Positions 34,428 through 45,922 of a DNA stretch of 64,000 bases are shown in pieces. Position 1 is the stretch's first letter, and each line of letters begins with the position of its first letter. Location: NCBI GenBank assembly GCA_036435485.1, contig CM071596.1, positions 59,693,001-59,757,000 of the forward strand, in the 5' to 3' direction. The position numbers were made by a program, and so were the translations under genes. A model generated the notes under the pieces. That model ran no database searches and was not told the origin of the DNA. It worked only from the letters and a program-made list of their open reading frames with translations. This DNA is from Saposhnikovia divaricata. Lineage: Eukaryota > Streptophyta > Magnoliopsida > Apiales > Apiaceae.

Positions 34428-36452
34428 TTACAACTCTACCTCTTCCGTCTCTGCCGTTGGTTCGGCGATCGGGCTAGACAGATCAGCCCCAAACTTTTCT
34501 AACTCAATGTTTAATAGTTGATGGCTGCCCTCAGCCTCATTCTCACTTCTCTTTCTCTTACCAGCTTCGGCCATCTCGACATCCTTGTCTTTCTCCAAAT
34601 CTTGTAGCATTATTATTCGAGCGGCCTTCTGGTCGCCTATCATTTCTACAACCCCATGCTCAGTAGGAAACTTCAGCTTCAAATGAGGGATGGAAGACAC
34701 AGCCTGGAAGAGAGATAAGGCTGGCCTCCCCAGAATACCATTGTACGGGCTGTCTACCCAAACCACATAAAACTTTGCTTCTTTCGCCACCGTGTAAGGC
34801 ACTTTCCCCAGCATAACGAACAGTGTGATAGTTCCTTCTATCGGCACGGGCTGATTATCGAAGCCGTATAATGGTGCCTCATGGCATGGTTCCAGCTGTT
34901 CGCCTCCAAAATTCATCTTAGAGTAGGTTCGGTGGTACAGAATGTTTACCGAACTCCCTTCGTCTACCAGCACTTTCCAAATCTTGTTTTCCCCAATCAC
35001 TGGGTTTATAACAAGTGGGTTTTCGTGCGGCCATATTACATCTTCGTAGTCATCCTCTATGAAAGAGATGGGTAACAGTTGCTTCACTGTATTGGACTGA
35101 TAGAGACTATAGACTTGCCTTGCGTACTTCTTTCGGGCTATTTTACTTTCCCGATCGAGCACTGTTCCTCCAGATATTGTCCTGACTTCACCTCTGTACC
35201 TTTTCGACGCTTCAGCGTCTTTCTTCTTCTTCTCCTTGTTATCAAGTTTGTCTCTCAAGTCCCCAACAAATTGTGTCAGATCTCCTTCCTTAATCATCTT
35301 TGCGATCAACTTCTTCAAGTGGTAACATTTGTCAGTGTTGTGACCTTTCTCTAGGTGATAGTCACAGTACTTGTTCTCATTCCTCTTATGTTCAGGGGTC
35401 TTCAGCCTGACCGGTCGAACGTACCCAGGCTTACCATTAATCTCATGGAGAATCTTCGAAATAGGGGTGTTCAAAGGTGTAAACACCGTGCTATCTCTAT
35501 CTCGCCTTTGTTCGGCCCCCTTGTCAGGCCTGGTATCAGTTAACCTACTCTTAATATCTCCACGACCCCTTCGGTCATCCTTGTTTGAATCGTTTTTCCT
35601 ACTATCCTTATACCCTCCAATTGGATCCATTTTCCTTCTAATAGCCTCCCCCTTCAAGTATATATCATTTAAAGATTTAGGAGGCATATCATAAAACCGG
35701 AGTTTCTTACCTTTTATGGGATCGAGTCCAGCGGAGAGGAATCCGACAGCCTTGACTTTGTCCAGGTAAGTCACCATACCAGCCTCATCCTTGAACCTCG
35801 CCAGATAATCGCCAAGCTCTTCATTCGGCCTCTGTCTATAGTGGATCAGAGCCTCGGTATCTTTCTCTCTTCGGCACAAGTGAGAATAGTGCCTCAAGAA
35901 TTTCTTTTTAATCTGATCGTACGAGCCGATTGACCTGGGCCTTAGCGATCGATACCACATGGACGCCGGCCCCTTCAGATATGTCTTAAACATCTTGCAT
36001 AGCATCACATCGTAGTGCCCCATACCAGTCATGAGTGATTCATACTTCTCACAGTGGTCTCGGGGTCCCCTTTGCCATTAAACTCATGCATCTTTGGAAA
36101 CTGTTTCCCAGAAGGCGGTCAGAACTGTTCTATATCTTCGGTCACCACAGGCTTGTGGCTGACCTTCCTTTCACCGAACATTGCTTTCTCAATCCTTTGA
36201 ATTATGTCTCGCGTATGCGGACCTTCCTCATCCTCCGATTCGGAGGTGTCAACCACTTTCGATCGAGAACGTTTGGAGTACGATTCGGAATCTCCAGATT
36301 CGTCTTCATCGTCTTGAGTCCTCTTCTCCTTCTGTGAGTTAAAGTCTTGCCCTTCGGCCTCCAAAGCCTCACGGAGCGCCTTTTCTTGAATTTCAATCTC
36401 TTCCCTTTGGAGGCGAAGAGCCTGTAACCTTAACTAATCGGCTCTTCGCCTT
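34428..36452 (-). pseudogene. Tat gag-protease
   Basis: The 36452-36119 block is charged and helical (LRLQREEIEIQEKALREALE) and ends at a TGA before the main gag. The 534-codon block at 36032-34428 has the gag core (MWYRSLRPRSIGSYDQIKKK, YRQRPNEELGDYLARFKDEA), a zinc-knuckle-like KYCDYHLEKGHNTDKCYHLK, and a retropepsin with VDEGSSVNILYHRTYSKM and YNGILGRPALSLF. In Tat elements the protease active site often departs from D-S/T-G, as here (DEGSS). The upstream end is cut at about 36452 before any gag start or LTR. Confidence 0.85.
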
Positions 36453-36501
36453 AATGATAATAATAATAATAATAGTAATAATGATAATAATAATAATAAT
36501 G
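36411..36501. repeat. Short inverted repeat followed by an AAT/GAT microsatellite
   Basis: AGGCGAAGAGCC (36411-36422) and GGCTCTTCGCCT (36440-36451) are perfect inverted copies with a 17-base spacer, at the exact point where gag similarity ends. A trinucleotide run (AATAATAAT, GATAATAAT) follows up to about 36501. This may mark the breakpoint that removed the 5' end of the Tat element. Confidence 0.75.
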
Positions 36502-36949
36502 ATAAACTCTCTTAAATCAAAGATATCCTTTTTGGTGGATATTAGACAAAAAATAGCCTTAATGAATAAATAATAATTTATTAACTCAATAAGAGCATCT
36601 CCAACCATTACCATCTATTAGCTAAAAAGTCTAGGTGTCACTTTAATATACATATTAGCTAAAAAATATAGCCCCCCAACCATCAGAGCTGTTAGCAATA
36701 ATTATAGATATGATATCCTCCATCTCATCTTCTATATTTGTTGAGTTGTAGTCATTAGCTAAAACATCCATGGTAGTTTTATGCCATATTTAAACTAGAC
36801 CTACACATTAATATATACCATTTAAATCAATTCCTACACATCCATTACACAATATTATATACTGTTTTTGAATTATAGCTAACCTAATATCATTGGAGCA
36901 CAACCCCTTACAGGTTCAGCAAATTTTAGCTAACAATTATTATATATTA
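36502..36949. mobile_element. Gene-free AT-rich stretch containing a degraded MITE with GAGCATCTCCAA end
   Basis: A clear left end AAGAGCATCTCCAACCATTACC begins near 36593. The interior repeats TTAGCTAAA several times, a pattern also present in the MITE at 54923. A matching right terminus was not found before the Helitron at 36950; TAGCTAACCATGTTG just beyond it (37851) may be its remnant. There is no gene. Confidence 0.5.
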
Positions 36950-37841
36950 CTAGCTTTATACCCGTGCGATGCACGGGTAGCTCTATAGATATGATTTATA
37001 AATTATTTTCAAATTTTGTTTGAACAACTGTAAAATAATGTCTATAAACTGTATTAAATTGATGATATTTATTTTAGGGCTTTTTCCAAAACACTTGCAA
37101 AACGTTTTTTTTTTTTAAAAATACGGTGTTTGCAACCTGAAATGCAACTGCTTTCAACTTGCTTTACAACTTCCTATCCAACTTTTACCGTATTTTTAAA
37201 AAAAATTGAAACCATCGATATTTTTGATGATTTTCTTGTATTTTATTAACATTATTTTGTATTATTTTAGTTGTTATTATATTTTTTACCTGAAATTCAA
37301 GTTTTTATAAATTTTACATTATTAAATGTTAATATTTTCTTCACTCAATAACTTTATTATACTCTATATAATTAATTTTAATTTTTTTCCAAAAAATTCC
37401 AAAATAATACCTGTAAATTCCATATTTTGAAATAAGGTGTATAATTTAACAAAACTTTTTAATTATTACTTAAATAATATTTAAAAATACAATTATTATT
37501 AATATTTCTACACATCTGTCTTGACGATCAAATCATATTAAACTGCCTTACACTAATTATATAATGTCTAAAAATCCTATTCATAATTTTTTTAAATAAG
37601 GTATACTATTTAATAATATAATTATAAAGTTCTATTTAACCTTATTATTTAATAATATAAGAAATAGTATTTTTGAAATGACACACGACCAAACCACATG
37701 AAATCCTTTCCATCAATTATATAATTTTTGAAATAATGTGTACTTTTTAATAATATTTCAATTTTTATTTAACCTTATTTAAGTATATAAAGAATATTAT
37801 TTTGAAGTGACTATATGGGCATATCCTATATATATATAGGA
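36950..37841 (-). mobile_element. Non-autonomous Helitron
   Basis: On the minus strand the 3' end reads ACCCGTGC-ATC-GCACGGGT, a perfect 8-bp stem hairpin, then TATAAAGCTAG and a flanking T. The 5' end starts TC (TCCTATATAT) after a flanking A. A hairpin about 7-10 bases before CTAG and insertion between A and T are the Helitron signature. There is no Rep/helicase inside. A closely related copy lies at 53295-54217. Confidence 0.8.
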
Positions 37842-38054
37842 TATAATTTTAGCTAACCATGTTGTAACAAATCATTATTATACAAATAAAAACCGGTAAT
37901 AAAAATGACGCAACCCCAATCCTCTCTCCACATTTTGGTGCGAATTTGAAATTTCATATTTCAGCGCCCTAACCCACTCCCAATCGATACTTACAAAATA
38001 AAACATATACATACATTTATTCATACACATACACATACAATTCGAGTGAAAATA
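37842..38054 (+). promoter_or_regulatory. Upstream region of the cereblon-type gene
   Basis: This short stretch between the Helitron and the start codon contains CTCTCTCCACATTTTGG and an A/C-rich leader ending AATA before ATG. It probably holds the 5' UTR and core promoter, but no unambiguous TATA box is visible. The original distal promoter is displaced by the Helitron and Tat elements. Confidence 0.4.
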
Positions 38055-38876
38055 ATGGAGACGGAGGCATTGATAGCTGAAATGGAACGATATAGGGAGC
38101 TAGATTTCGAGGAATTGGTTATCGAAGAAGTCGAAAGCCTCGATGAATCTTTCGAAGAAGATAACACCGATTTGTAAGCGTTTGTATCTATGTTTTCCCC
38201 AATGTTATCATATATTTTTGTTCATTTCGTAATTTCGATATGATGATTCGACTGTATTGATATTTAGCTAGGGTTTTAATTATAATTTGCACAATATTTC
38301 GATATCCCTAACCCTGAATTAGCGTGTTGTAGATAATTTTAACTAGGATTGTGTTCGATTGATGTGCATTTAGTGTAAAATTACGATTGTTGGGGCTGCG
38401 AGTGGGGATAAATTCAACATAATCGATATTTGTGGTGCTATTTGACTGCAATATTGACTAAATTCTCAGATGAGTTACTTGTTTTTAGTTCTCGTGTTCT
38501 ATGGTTTGGAAGATTAAGGTGTATATGATGAAGTACTAGATTTTCCAAATGCATGACTTTGCTGTAATGCCTTTCGGAGATGTGTTACTTTATTAAACAT
38601 TTGTAAGGTATTTTTTCTGGAACTATAGGAAGTAAAATGAATCAGAAAATTACACATCAGAGAAGGGATATGTGAAATGGTGTAGAGTTGAGAGCATGTT
38701 GAGGCAATTATGTTTCCAAATCAAATAAGCTATTAACAAATGCTTTCTTCCTGAGTTAACCAACTCAGGAAATTTTCAAAAGAAATTCTTTTGAATCATA
38801 ATTTTGGATGAACCGGTGGACACAAAAAAGAAGTGAATTTTACAGAATGCAGATGAAAAATAATACCAATAATTTC

Positions 38877-38929
<53 letters not shown>

Positions 38930-41900
38930 GTATGTATGTATCCCTGATTTAGACTTCTACTCATAGAAGTTACTTCTGGGGATGTTGCGCCAATTACTTA
39001 TTGGATTGATTCATATAACCGTTTATGTTAGCTTATATAGTTGCATGTTGATGCGTTTTCTTTTACCAGTGATCGTGGTTATGGAGGGGCCTTTGAATCT
39101 ACTGTACATGCCTTTGATCCCATGTTGGCTTCCTTGCACAGTTATCTTGGAGGTTGACAAGTTTCAGTTTTTACTGTGATTCATTTCTGTGTTCATATGA
39201 TAGATGATTGGTATATATATATTTATTCATGTGGCAGAAGTTGAAGTTACTCAGAATAGGGAATCTTTCTTGGAAGGTGGTGCCATACTGGATATTCCCT
39301 TGTTCTATATAGAAGGTAATATATGCTTTGCTATCTCAGATCTTGCATGACTTAATCTTACATTCTTACTCTCTCATATGTGAAGGAAAAATTAAATGCT
39401 TTAAACTGGTATATTAGTTTCAGAGTCTTCCGTGTTGTATCAAGTAATGGAGTCTATCTGCAGGCAATTGTAGTTTATTTGATCAGTAAATTTCAGTATA
39501 GGGTTTGCTTCTGTATTGCAAAACTAACTTTCGGTTTACTACTGGACTTCTGGTTCTACCACTCTTTCATTCTCATTTGATCCTTCATTGACAATTAAAT
39601 TATTTGAGTTTCCAGTTACGCTTCTGCACACATGTCTAATATATTCTAGTTAGAATTGTTTTTGTGCTCTTTCATACTTCTACAACATGAGGTGATTTAA
39701 AACAACTATCTATCATTGCTTCAGTAAGTTTTGACGACCAGTTTGTTCATGTAGATAAATGATTGTTCTAAGTATTTTAGTGTTGATATCCTAAGTAAAC
39801 AATTTTTGAGAATAATTCAAAATAATTTGAATTGTTTTTGAAATATTGTTAATTAGTTTGTTAGTTGTTTTTTAAATAACTAATAGATAGGATAGATGCT
39901 AGGTTTTAGGAGTTTAGTTTGTTTTTTGTGTTTAAAACCACACGTTGGTTATTTGGAATAATATATCAGCTATGCATCTTATTTTTATTCTCCCTATTCT
40001 CTATGTTTTCCTCTCTTCTTTAGTAGTCTAAAAACCTGTTGAATAGAACGACAATTAACATGTTGATGTAGTATGTCAGTCTAGTGTGGGGGAATGGTAC
40101 TGTACCTTATAATACATCTCATGTACATTGAAAAATTAAACTTGGTTACCTTTTCTTTTGTCAACTCTTACGTTCCATCTCTCATGAAAAAACATGTGCA
40201 GGTGAAGTTCTCTTCCCAGGGCAGACCCTTCATCTAAAAGTTATTGAGCCTAAAATTATAGCTGCTATGGAAAGAGCATTGGACCAAGCCAATGCTTCTT
40301 ATATTTTAGGCGTGGTATGCAACTAATAGTTTGTTTGCTTTTGGTCTATATCAGTTTCTAAGTTATATCTTAACGTATAATCACACTTAAACCTCTACAG
40401 GTGTCTGTTTATAGAGATTCATGTAATGGGGAGATGCAATGTGCAACCACAGGGACTACAACAGAGGTGTAGATCATGGTTCCATATATCTTGATTTGGG
40501 TGTATTTATGTCCTGTTTATCTGCATGAATTTAAGTTATATCTGTTTTCAGCCAAGACAATCACAAGATAACTGAGCTGTTGCCTACTTTGAATTTGTAA
40601 TTACCAAATATTATACAATGAGAGTATAATGGAGTGCCCTGAGTGGTGGCAAAGGTGCTCCTCCTAGCGCTACAATTAAAAATTTATCAACTATAAAAAA
40701 ATATTTAAGTGTAAATTCTAATCCTGTCTTTCTCTCTTTGAAGTTCTAATCTATATGAATTCCAACCCGAATATTTTTAGATCGTTACCAGAATCTGCTT
40801 AATGAACAACTATGTAAAATGCATATGGTTCCTTTTTTTACAGAACCAGTGTACACATTATATAACTAAATTCAATGTGTATATCTGCATCATTCATGTT
40901 TCCTGAACCTACGTTTTGCCTTTCTGGACATCTAATTTTATTCCGAAATCAGTCCTACAGGTGAACATGAATTTTGTTTTCTTGTTTACAATTTAGTGAC
41001 ATTAAAACTTTCCATTTAGATAGTTGAAGATGATATGTTTCAAGAAGTTGTCAATGCAAGAAGGAAAAGGAAAGAGAGAACAAGTAACATAGTGGAAATT
41101 GCAGAAATAGTTTGTTTAAAGTACTAATACAGTCTTTCTCTCTATATATCTGTGGCGCGTGTATTAAGTTTATATTTCGTATTTATAGTACTAAGATGCT
41201 ATGTGCGTATAGACATGCGAGTACATACACCGTATGTTTTCTAGAAAAGGTACATTATGGTTGCAAGAGATTATTAAGATGCAGGTGTTGGTTCTAATAA
41301 CTTGAAGGACATGGCATATGAAAAGATGCTATTGAGCTCGATCATTAAAAGACACATATAAATGCACACAATTTCTATTAATTCTCCGCCTTCCTACTAA
41401 TTGTTTTGTGGTTGTATAATTCCTTATTAGCTAAAATGCTAAATTCTGTTTTATAATATGTTTTTGTAAAAGCAAGGTGCTGAAGCTTGATCATTTAATA
41501 ATTTAGGTATTCCAGCATGTAGTCTCTTTTGAAGTTGGCAATCATTCTGCATATCAATTGAAGCTGCTAGCTGATATTGTATAAAATAAATAGGATATAA
41601 TAGTCAAAATATATAAAATTTACATGATTCTACAATGAAATCTAGGTTAGTACTTCATTAAATTGCATGATATTTTTAGTGGTTATTCTTTCTGGATGTA
41701 GGATGCTGAGACTTGAGAGAAGTTTGAAATCTTATAAACTTTGCTAATTTACTTTTGTTAAGCTGAAATGTTTGAAGTTTGAAATGCTAAATAAGTTAAT
41801 CTATACGAGTCATGTATAACGTGGCGATTCATTCTGCTTCTGCCATATAGTGATTTTCTGTTAATATCTTCTACAAAAGCAAACCTTTTCTTGCCCCTTT

Positions 41901-44900
41901 TTACTGGAATTTCTGAATTTCTCTTATAATTTGTGGCTGAACTGTACTACAACATGTGCCAGATACTTCAATCCCGGAAGTTGGAGGATGGCTCGTTGAC
42001 TGTGCTTACTCGTGGTCAACAACGTTTCCGTCTAAAAGGGCGGTGGATTACTGTTGAGGGAGCTGTAATTTATTCACCCCTTTGAATAAAAATGTCATAT
42101 CTGTATTCTGTTTTTAACTTTTAGTTGATTTATATAGTATGGTTTAATGGTTTCAATGTTTTAGCCATGTGGGGAGATACAAATCATCCATCAAGATGCT
42201 CCATTAAGGACACCGCGGGATGCAGTTGGAAAACAAGCACCATTGAGGAACTCACATAATCTTACTGATTTACAAAATAAACAGAATGACCATGATATTA
42301 TACGTGATGATTCAGATGTACTTTCAGATGATAGTTTTACAAGTGAGCTTTCTGCAGCAGAAAGGAGATTGCATGAGTCTGCACTTGCTTCTTCTTCTCG
42401 GGGTTCTAAACAAACTGATAAGCTAGCAAGGGAGGCAGATGAGTCTGAGTTTACATTCCAATTTGGACACCCCCACTCTTCCATGTTTCCTAATTCACAT
42501 GATTTAATTTATAATGGAAAGAGTGAGAATAACTCTGCGAACAAAATTATATCAGATATTCCAATTCATGAAGGGGTAGGGCGGAGAAAGGGTTCAATAA
42601 GCAGTCTTTACCAAGTTTCAAGAGCTTTCTGGCCATCTTGGGTTTACCATATGTATGATTCGTATTGTCTTGCTCAGAAAGTGGCAGGTAACTCTATTTC
42701 TTTTAATCACAGTTTTCTCCTTTTACCTGTAGTATGTCCAAGTGCTAGTTGCTGTGCACTTGTTTGTATAATCTCTTAAGGCACGTATGTGTAACACCAT
42801 TTCAAGCTCACCAGTGGGGTGGATAGCAGATATGTAATTCCTTTGTCGACTAAAGAAGTATTTTGCGAAAATTTTGTTTTATGAATGTATGGAAACATGT
42901 ATTAGAAGGAAGAAAGAAAAAAGTCAAAAACCCATTAAAGCAATTGAAAAACAACACACTTTTAACAAAGAACACATGATTTAGTTATGTGTGTGTACGC
43001 ACAGGCTCTTCCTGAAGAGAAATGTACAATCAATATGCTCAAAGTGGAAGTAAAATTGATTATACAAGAATAGTTGTGGCGAGGACTAGGAGTGGGCCTG
43101 TGGGGAAAAGTGAACTACTAAGATGCAAGGCTGGAAATGACTATAGCTATAGCCTATAAGTGTGTCTTGTAAACTGATGTGAATATGTATGTCCTCTTAA
43201 GTATAAACCTCAGAGCGTCAAGTATATTTGTTTAGTATTTAAGACACGTAATTCCATCATGCCTTGTTATATTTAGCATAAGCATTCAACAGTTAGCATA
43301 GAGGCACATACATTAGTTACTGAATAATATTGATGAGGTTCTTGTATTCTCCTATGTGGTGGAAGGATAAGGGACCCAATTGTTTGATTGCACTTCAAAC
43401 ACATTAATACCTTTATACATTACTGTGAACATAATGTACCATAGTCCATAGGTGCATTTGATGTTTTACATTTGAAATCTCTTGTCTCCTTAAACAATTA
43501 AGACCCCAGTCCCATGCCTTCATAAGTATTGAAGTTCTTACTGAAATATTGGATAATAATATTCTCACTCAAATTACATATATTTACATAAATGACCGTG
43601 ATGTTTGTTGTAAATTTCTACTAAATTATAGTCCTAAAATATATCTGACATAACACTTGATACATAGATGCACACTCAACAGCATTTATTAACCTGTTTC
43701 AACCAATCAAATTTAGATTAAACCATTCTCTCTTGTTTACATTTTTGACTGAATCAAAAACCTGTTCATTGATCAAAGCTTATCACTTGAGAAATAACAA
43801 AGAACAAATGAAATGAAATGAGCTTGTACAAATATCTGAAAGTAATACGGTTAAAAGGCGGATACAAATATTTTGAAGTGGGGCTGATATGGATGTAAGG
43901 GAACCCACCTGTAGTCCGCCCTGTTGCCATACCTATTCTTGTTTCATTGTTTTATTGGTAAAATTACTTTAATATTGTGGTTGATTATGTATTAACTCCT
44001 CAGTTCTTGTGTAGCCATGTGCTGGCACTATATTAATTTACTGGGCTCAGTGTGTAACTTCAGCCATCACTCTAGTTGATTGGATCTTTTAAATTCAAAT
44101 GTGTGCTGAAGAGATTTTATAAATTACCTTTATTTTGTTAACTTAGTTTGATGACTGGTAAAAAAGTGTTACAGGTATGTGGAAAAAGATAGTCAAGGAA
44201 CCAAGCATGGATGATCTTCTGAAGAACCCTGATTTCCTGTCATTTCATATTGCTAGCAAACTTCCTGTTTCTGTGTCTACAAGACAGGAGCTTCTGGATA
44301 TCGATGGTATATCCAACAGACTGCGTCGAGAAATTGAGTTACTTGAGAGTTTAAATTGTGTTCGATGTAAAACTTGTCAGGTTAGTAATAGCAGTTATTG
44401 CCTTCATGCTCCGTTATTTATTTTTGTTTTGCTGTTTATTTATTTCAGTGTTAACCACATGCAGGAAGTTATTGCAAAGCGAAGTGATATGCTGGTAATG
44501 TCTAGTGATGGTCCTCTTGGAGCTTACTTGAATTCTGGTGGTTATGTGCATGAGATAGTGACTCTCTTAAAAGTGAATGGCTTAAGCGTTGTTGGACAGC
44601 CTAGTGAAGAATACAGCTGGTTCCCAGGGTATGCATCTTTATTGTCAAGCTTCTTTTAAAATCTTAGGAGCTGTAGGTATCTCGTCCACCCAAACTACTA
44701 TGATAGTGATTGATAGGGATTAGAATAGGATTTGGTTCATAGTAGTGAGGGCTTGTTCATTTTGTGCACGTAGAGGCTGAATGGCTGATACATAAATTTA
44801 TCTATTGTTGGTGAATTTGCTGCATTTAGATCAAAATAAGTGGAGTACGTAGAATAATCAAGAATATATAATTTTAGCTTTCAAAAAGCTCCAAAAGTCC

Positions 44901-45641
44901 GAAATGGAACAAATAGTTTGCACTCCCTCAGTAACACCCATTTTTTACTCTCTCCTTTTTGGGTGTCCCTCTCAATTCTTTGCATTTCTAAATATAGTAA
45001 AATTTCCTTTGTAAATTTTAGTAGGACTCACCAATTTATATCCTTTTCTTTGATTTTCTTGTCCTCCGTGCCCAACCCATATGTGAAGAAATGTGTGGAA
45101 CGGAGGGAATAGAGAGTAGAATTTAGGCCACGAAGGATGTGGGATGAGTAGTTGAGGATGAACATGGCGGTTTTGAACCTCTCCCTTACGAGACCTCTGT
45201 TAGGTGTTCTTGTAAATGTTGGTTTGGGGGCATATATATTGTGGAAGGTTTGAGAGCCACTAAGGATAGAGGTTGGGGATTACAGCTGTATGCTTTGTGT
45301 AGAAAAACAGGCAGTATTAGGTTCACATCTCATATGTTATCTTAACCAATAGGAATACAGGATCCAAGAATATGAATTTGTTTTATTGGTCCACAATTTT
45401 ATAGTAGGATCATATCATGAAAGTGGAGGGGTAACTTGATTATGACAATGATTTGCCACATATAATTCGGAAAGTTTGAAATGGTATCACATTGTGCAGG
45501 TATGCATGGAGAATTGCATATTGTACAAATTGTGAATGCCAAATGGGCTGGTGTTTCAGTGCTACAAAGAAAAACTCGAATCTACAATCCTTTTGGGGTA
45601 TCCGTTGCTCTCAAATTGCTTACATGCTGAAAGTAGCATGA
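38055..45641 (+). CDS. CRBN-like: Cereblon-type protein: Lon N-terminal-like domain plus CULT domain, 11 exons, 561 aa
   Basis: In animals cereblon is the substrate receptor of a CUL4-DDB1 ubiquitin ligase; a similar role in plants is an inference. Exons: 38055-38173, 39070-39152, 39238-39315, 40202-40314, 40401-40466, 41020-41109, 41963-42064, 42165-42687, 44175-44380, 44465-44628 and 45500-45641; all borders are GT-AG and the sum is 1,686 bases. The Lon-like part covers about residues 68-235 (LFPGQTLHLKVIEPKIIAAM, TRGQQRFRLKGRW), then an acidic Ser-rich linker (DDSDVLSDDSF), a helical part (AFWPSWVYHMYDSYCLAQK) and the CULT domain from about 450. CKTC (456-459) and CTNC (523-526) are the zinc ligands. 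Trp512, Trp518 and Trp532 with Phe534 match the animal drug-binding cage. The frame is intact. The terminal exon lies in a segment duplicated around a LINE. Confidence 0.93.
38881..38940 (+). repeat. CA/TA/TGTA compound microsatellite in intron 1
   Basis: About 19 CA units (38881-38918) pass into TA and then GTAT units. It is located in the first intron of the cereblon-type gene and is a likely length polymorphism. Confidence 0.95.
44923..45109. mobile_element. Stowaway-like MITE in intron 10 of the cereblon-type gene
   Basis: The ends CTCCCTCAGT and ACGGAGGGAA resemble the CTCCCTCCGT termini of Stowaway (Tc1/mariner) MITEs, with TA on the right side. The left border of the 893-bp repeat (45030) falls inside this MITE, so the second copy at 47970 has only its right part. 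That shows the MITE was there before the duplication. Confidence 0.65.
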
Positions 45642-45922
45642 GCCATGAAGTACAGTGGCGTATGAAATCCCCCACCGACCCTCTGTTCATCTTAATATGT
45701 TAGTGACAAGTATTATGTAACTTTTCTCCTACTGGTAATCCAGTCATTCAGTCTTCCAACTGCAGAAAAAATTGTTCACTGGTTGAGAAAATATGGCAAT
45801 GAGATTGAGGACCATGCTTGTAAAGTCAGTTGCAAATTCTTCATCTCTTCTAACTGTATTCTGCACTTACAGGTCCATCATTTGTAAATTTTTGTAGAAA
45901 GTGTTTTGCTTAGTCTTCACTT
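45030..45922. repeat. Left copy of an 893-bp direct repeat flanking a LINE
   Basis: It matches 47970-48862 without indels and with three substitutions (45659, 45860 and 45861). It contains half a MITE, intron 10 sequence, the terminal coding exon (45500-45641) and 3' flanking DNA. Its right border abuts the poly-T (poly-A on the minus strand) of the LINE exactly. The right copy's left border abuts the truncated 5' end of the LINE, as a target site duplication would. Confidence 0.95.

Larger units (their letters stand above)
24476..36452 (-). mobile_element. Large Tat-type Ty3/gypsy element with antisense ORF
   Basis: On the minus strand gag, protease, RT, RNase H, a second RNase H-like domain and integrase run from 36452 to 31274. 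Downstream of integrase an unrelated ORF lies on the opposite strand (25680-30530). The second RNase H and the extra antisense ORF are marks of the Tat group. The 5' LTR and the very start of gag are missing: coding similarity stops near 36452, at an AT-rich microsatellite. The 3' LTR must lie left of the antisense ORF, but its ends were not identified. The element carries a 3.1-kb insertion. Several nonsense codons show that this copy is inactive. Confidence 0.8.

Noticed and set aside
38776..38964. Minus-strand frame with a Cys-Val run
   Set aside because: It is produced by the CA microsatellite in intron 1 of the cereblon-type gene.
44930..45112. Short hydrophobic plus-strand frame upstream of the last exon
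   Set aside because: It lies in an intron and in a Stowaway-like MITE; there is no splice support.
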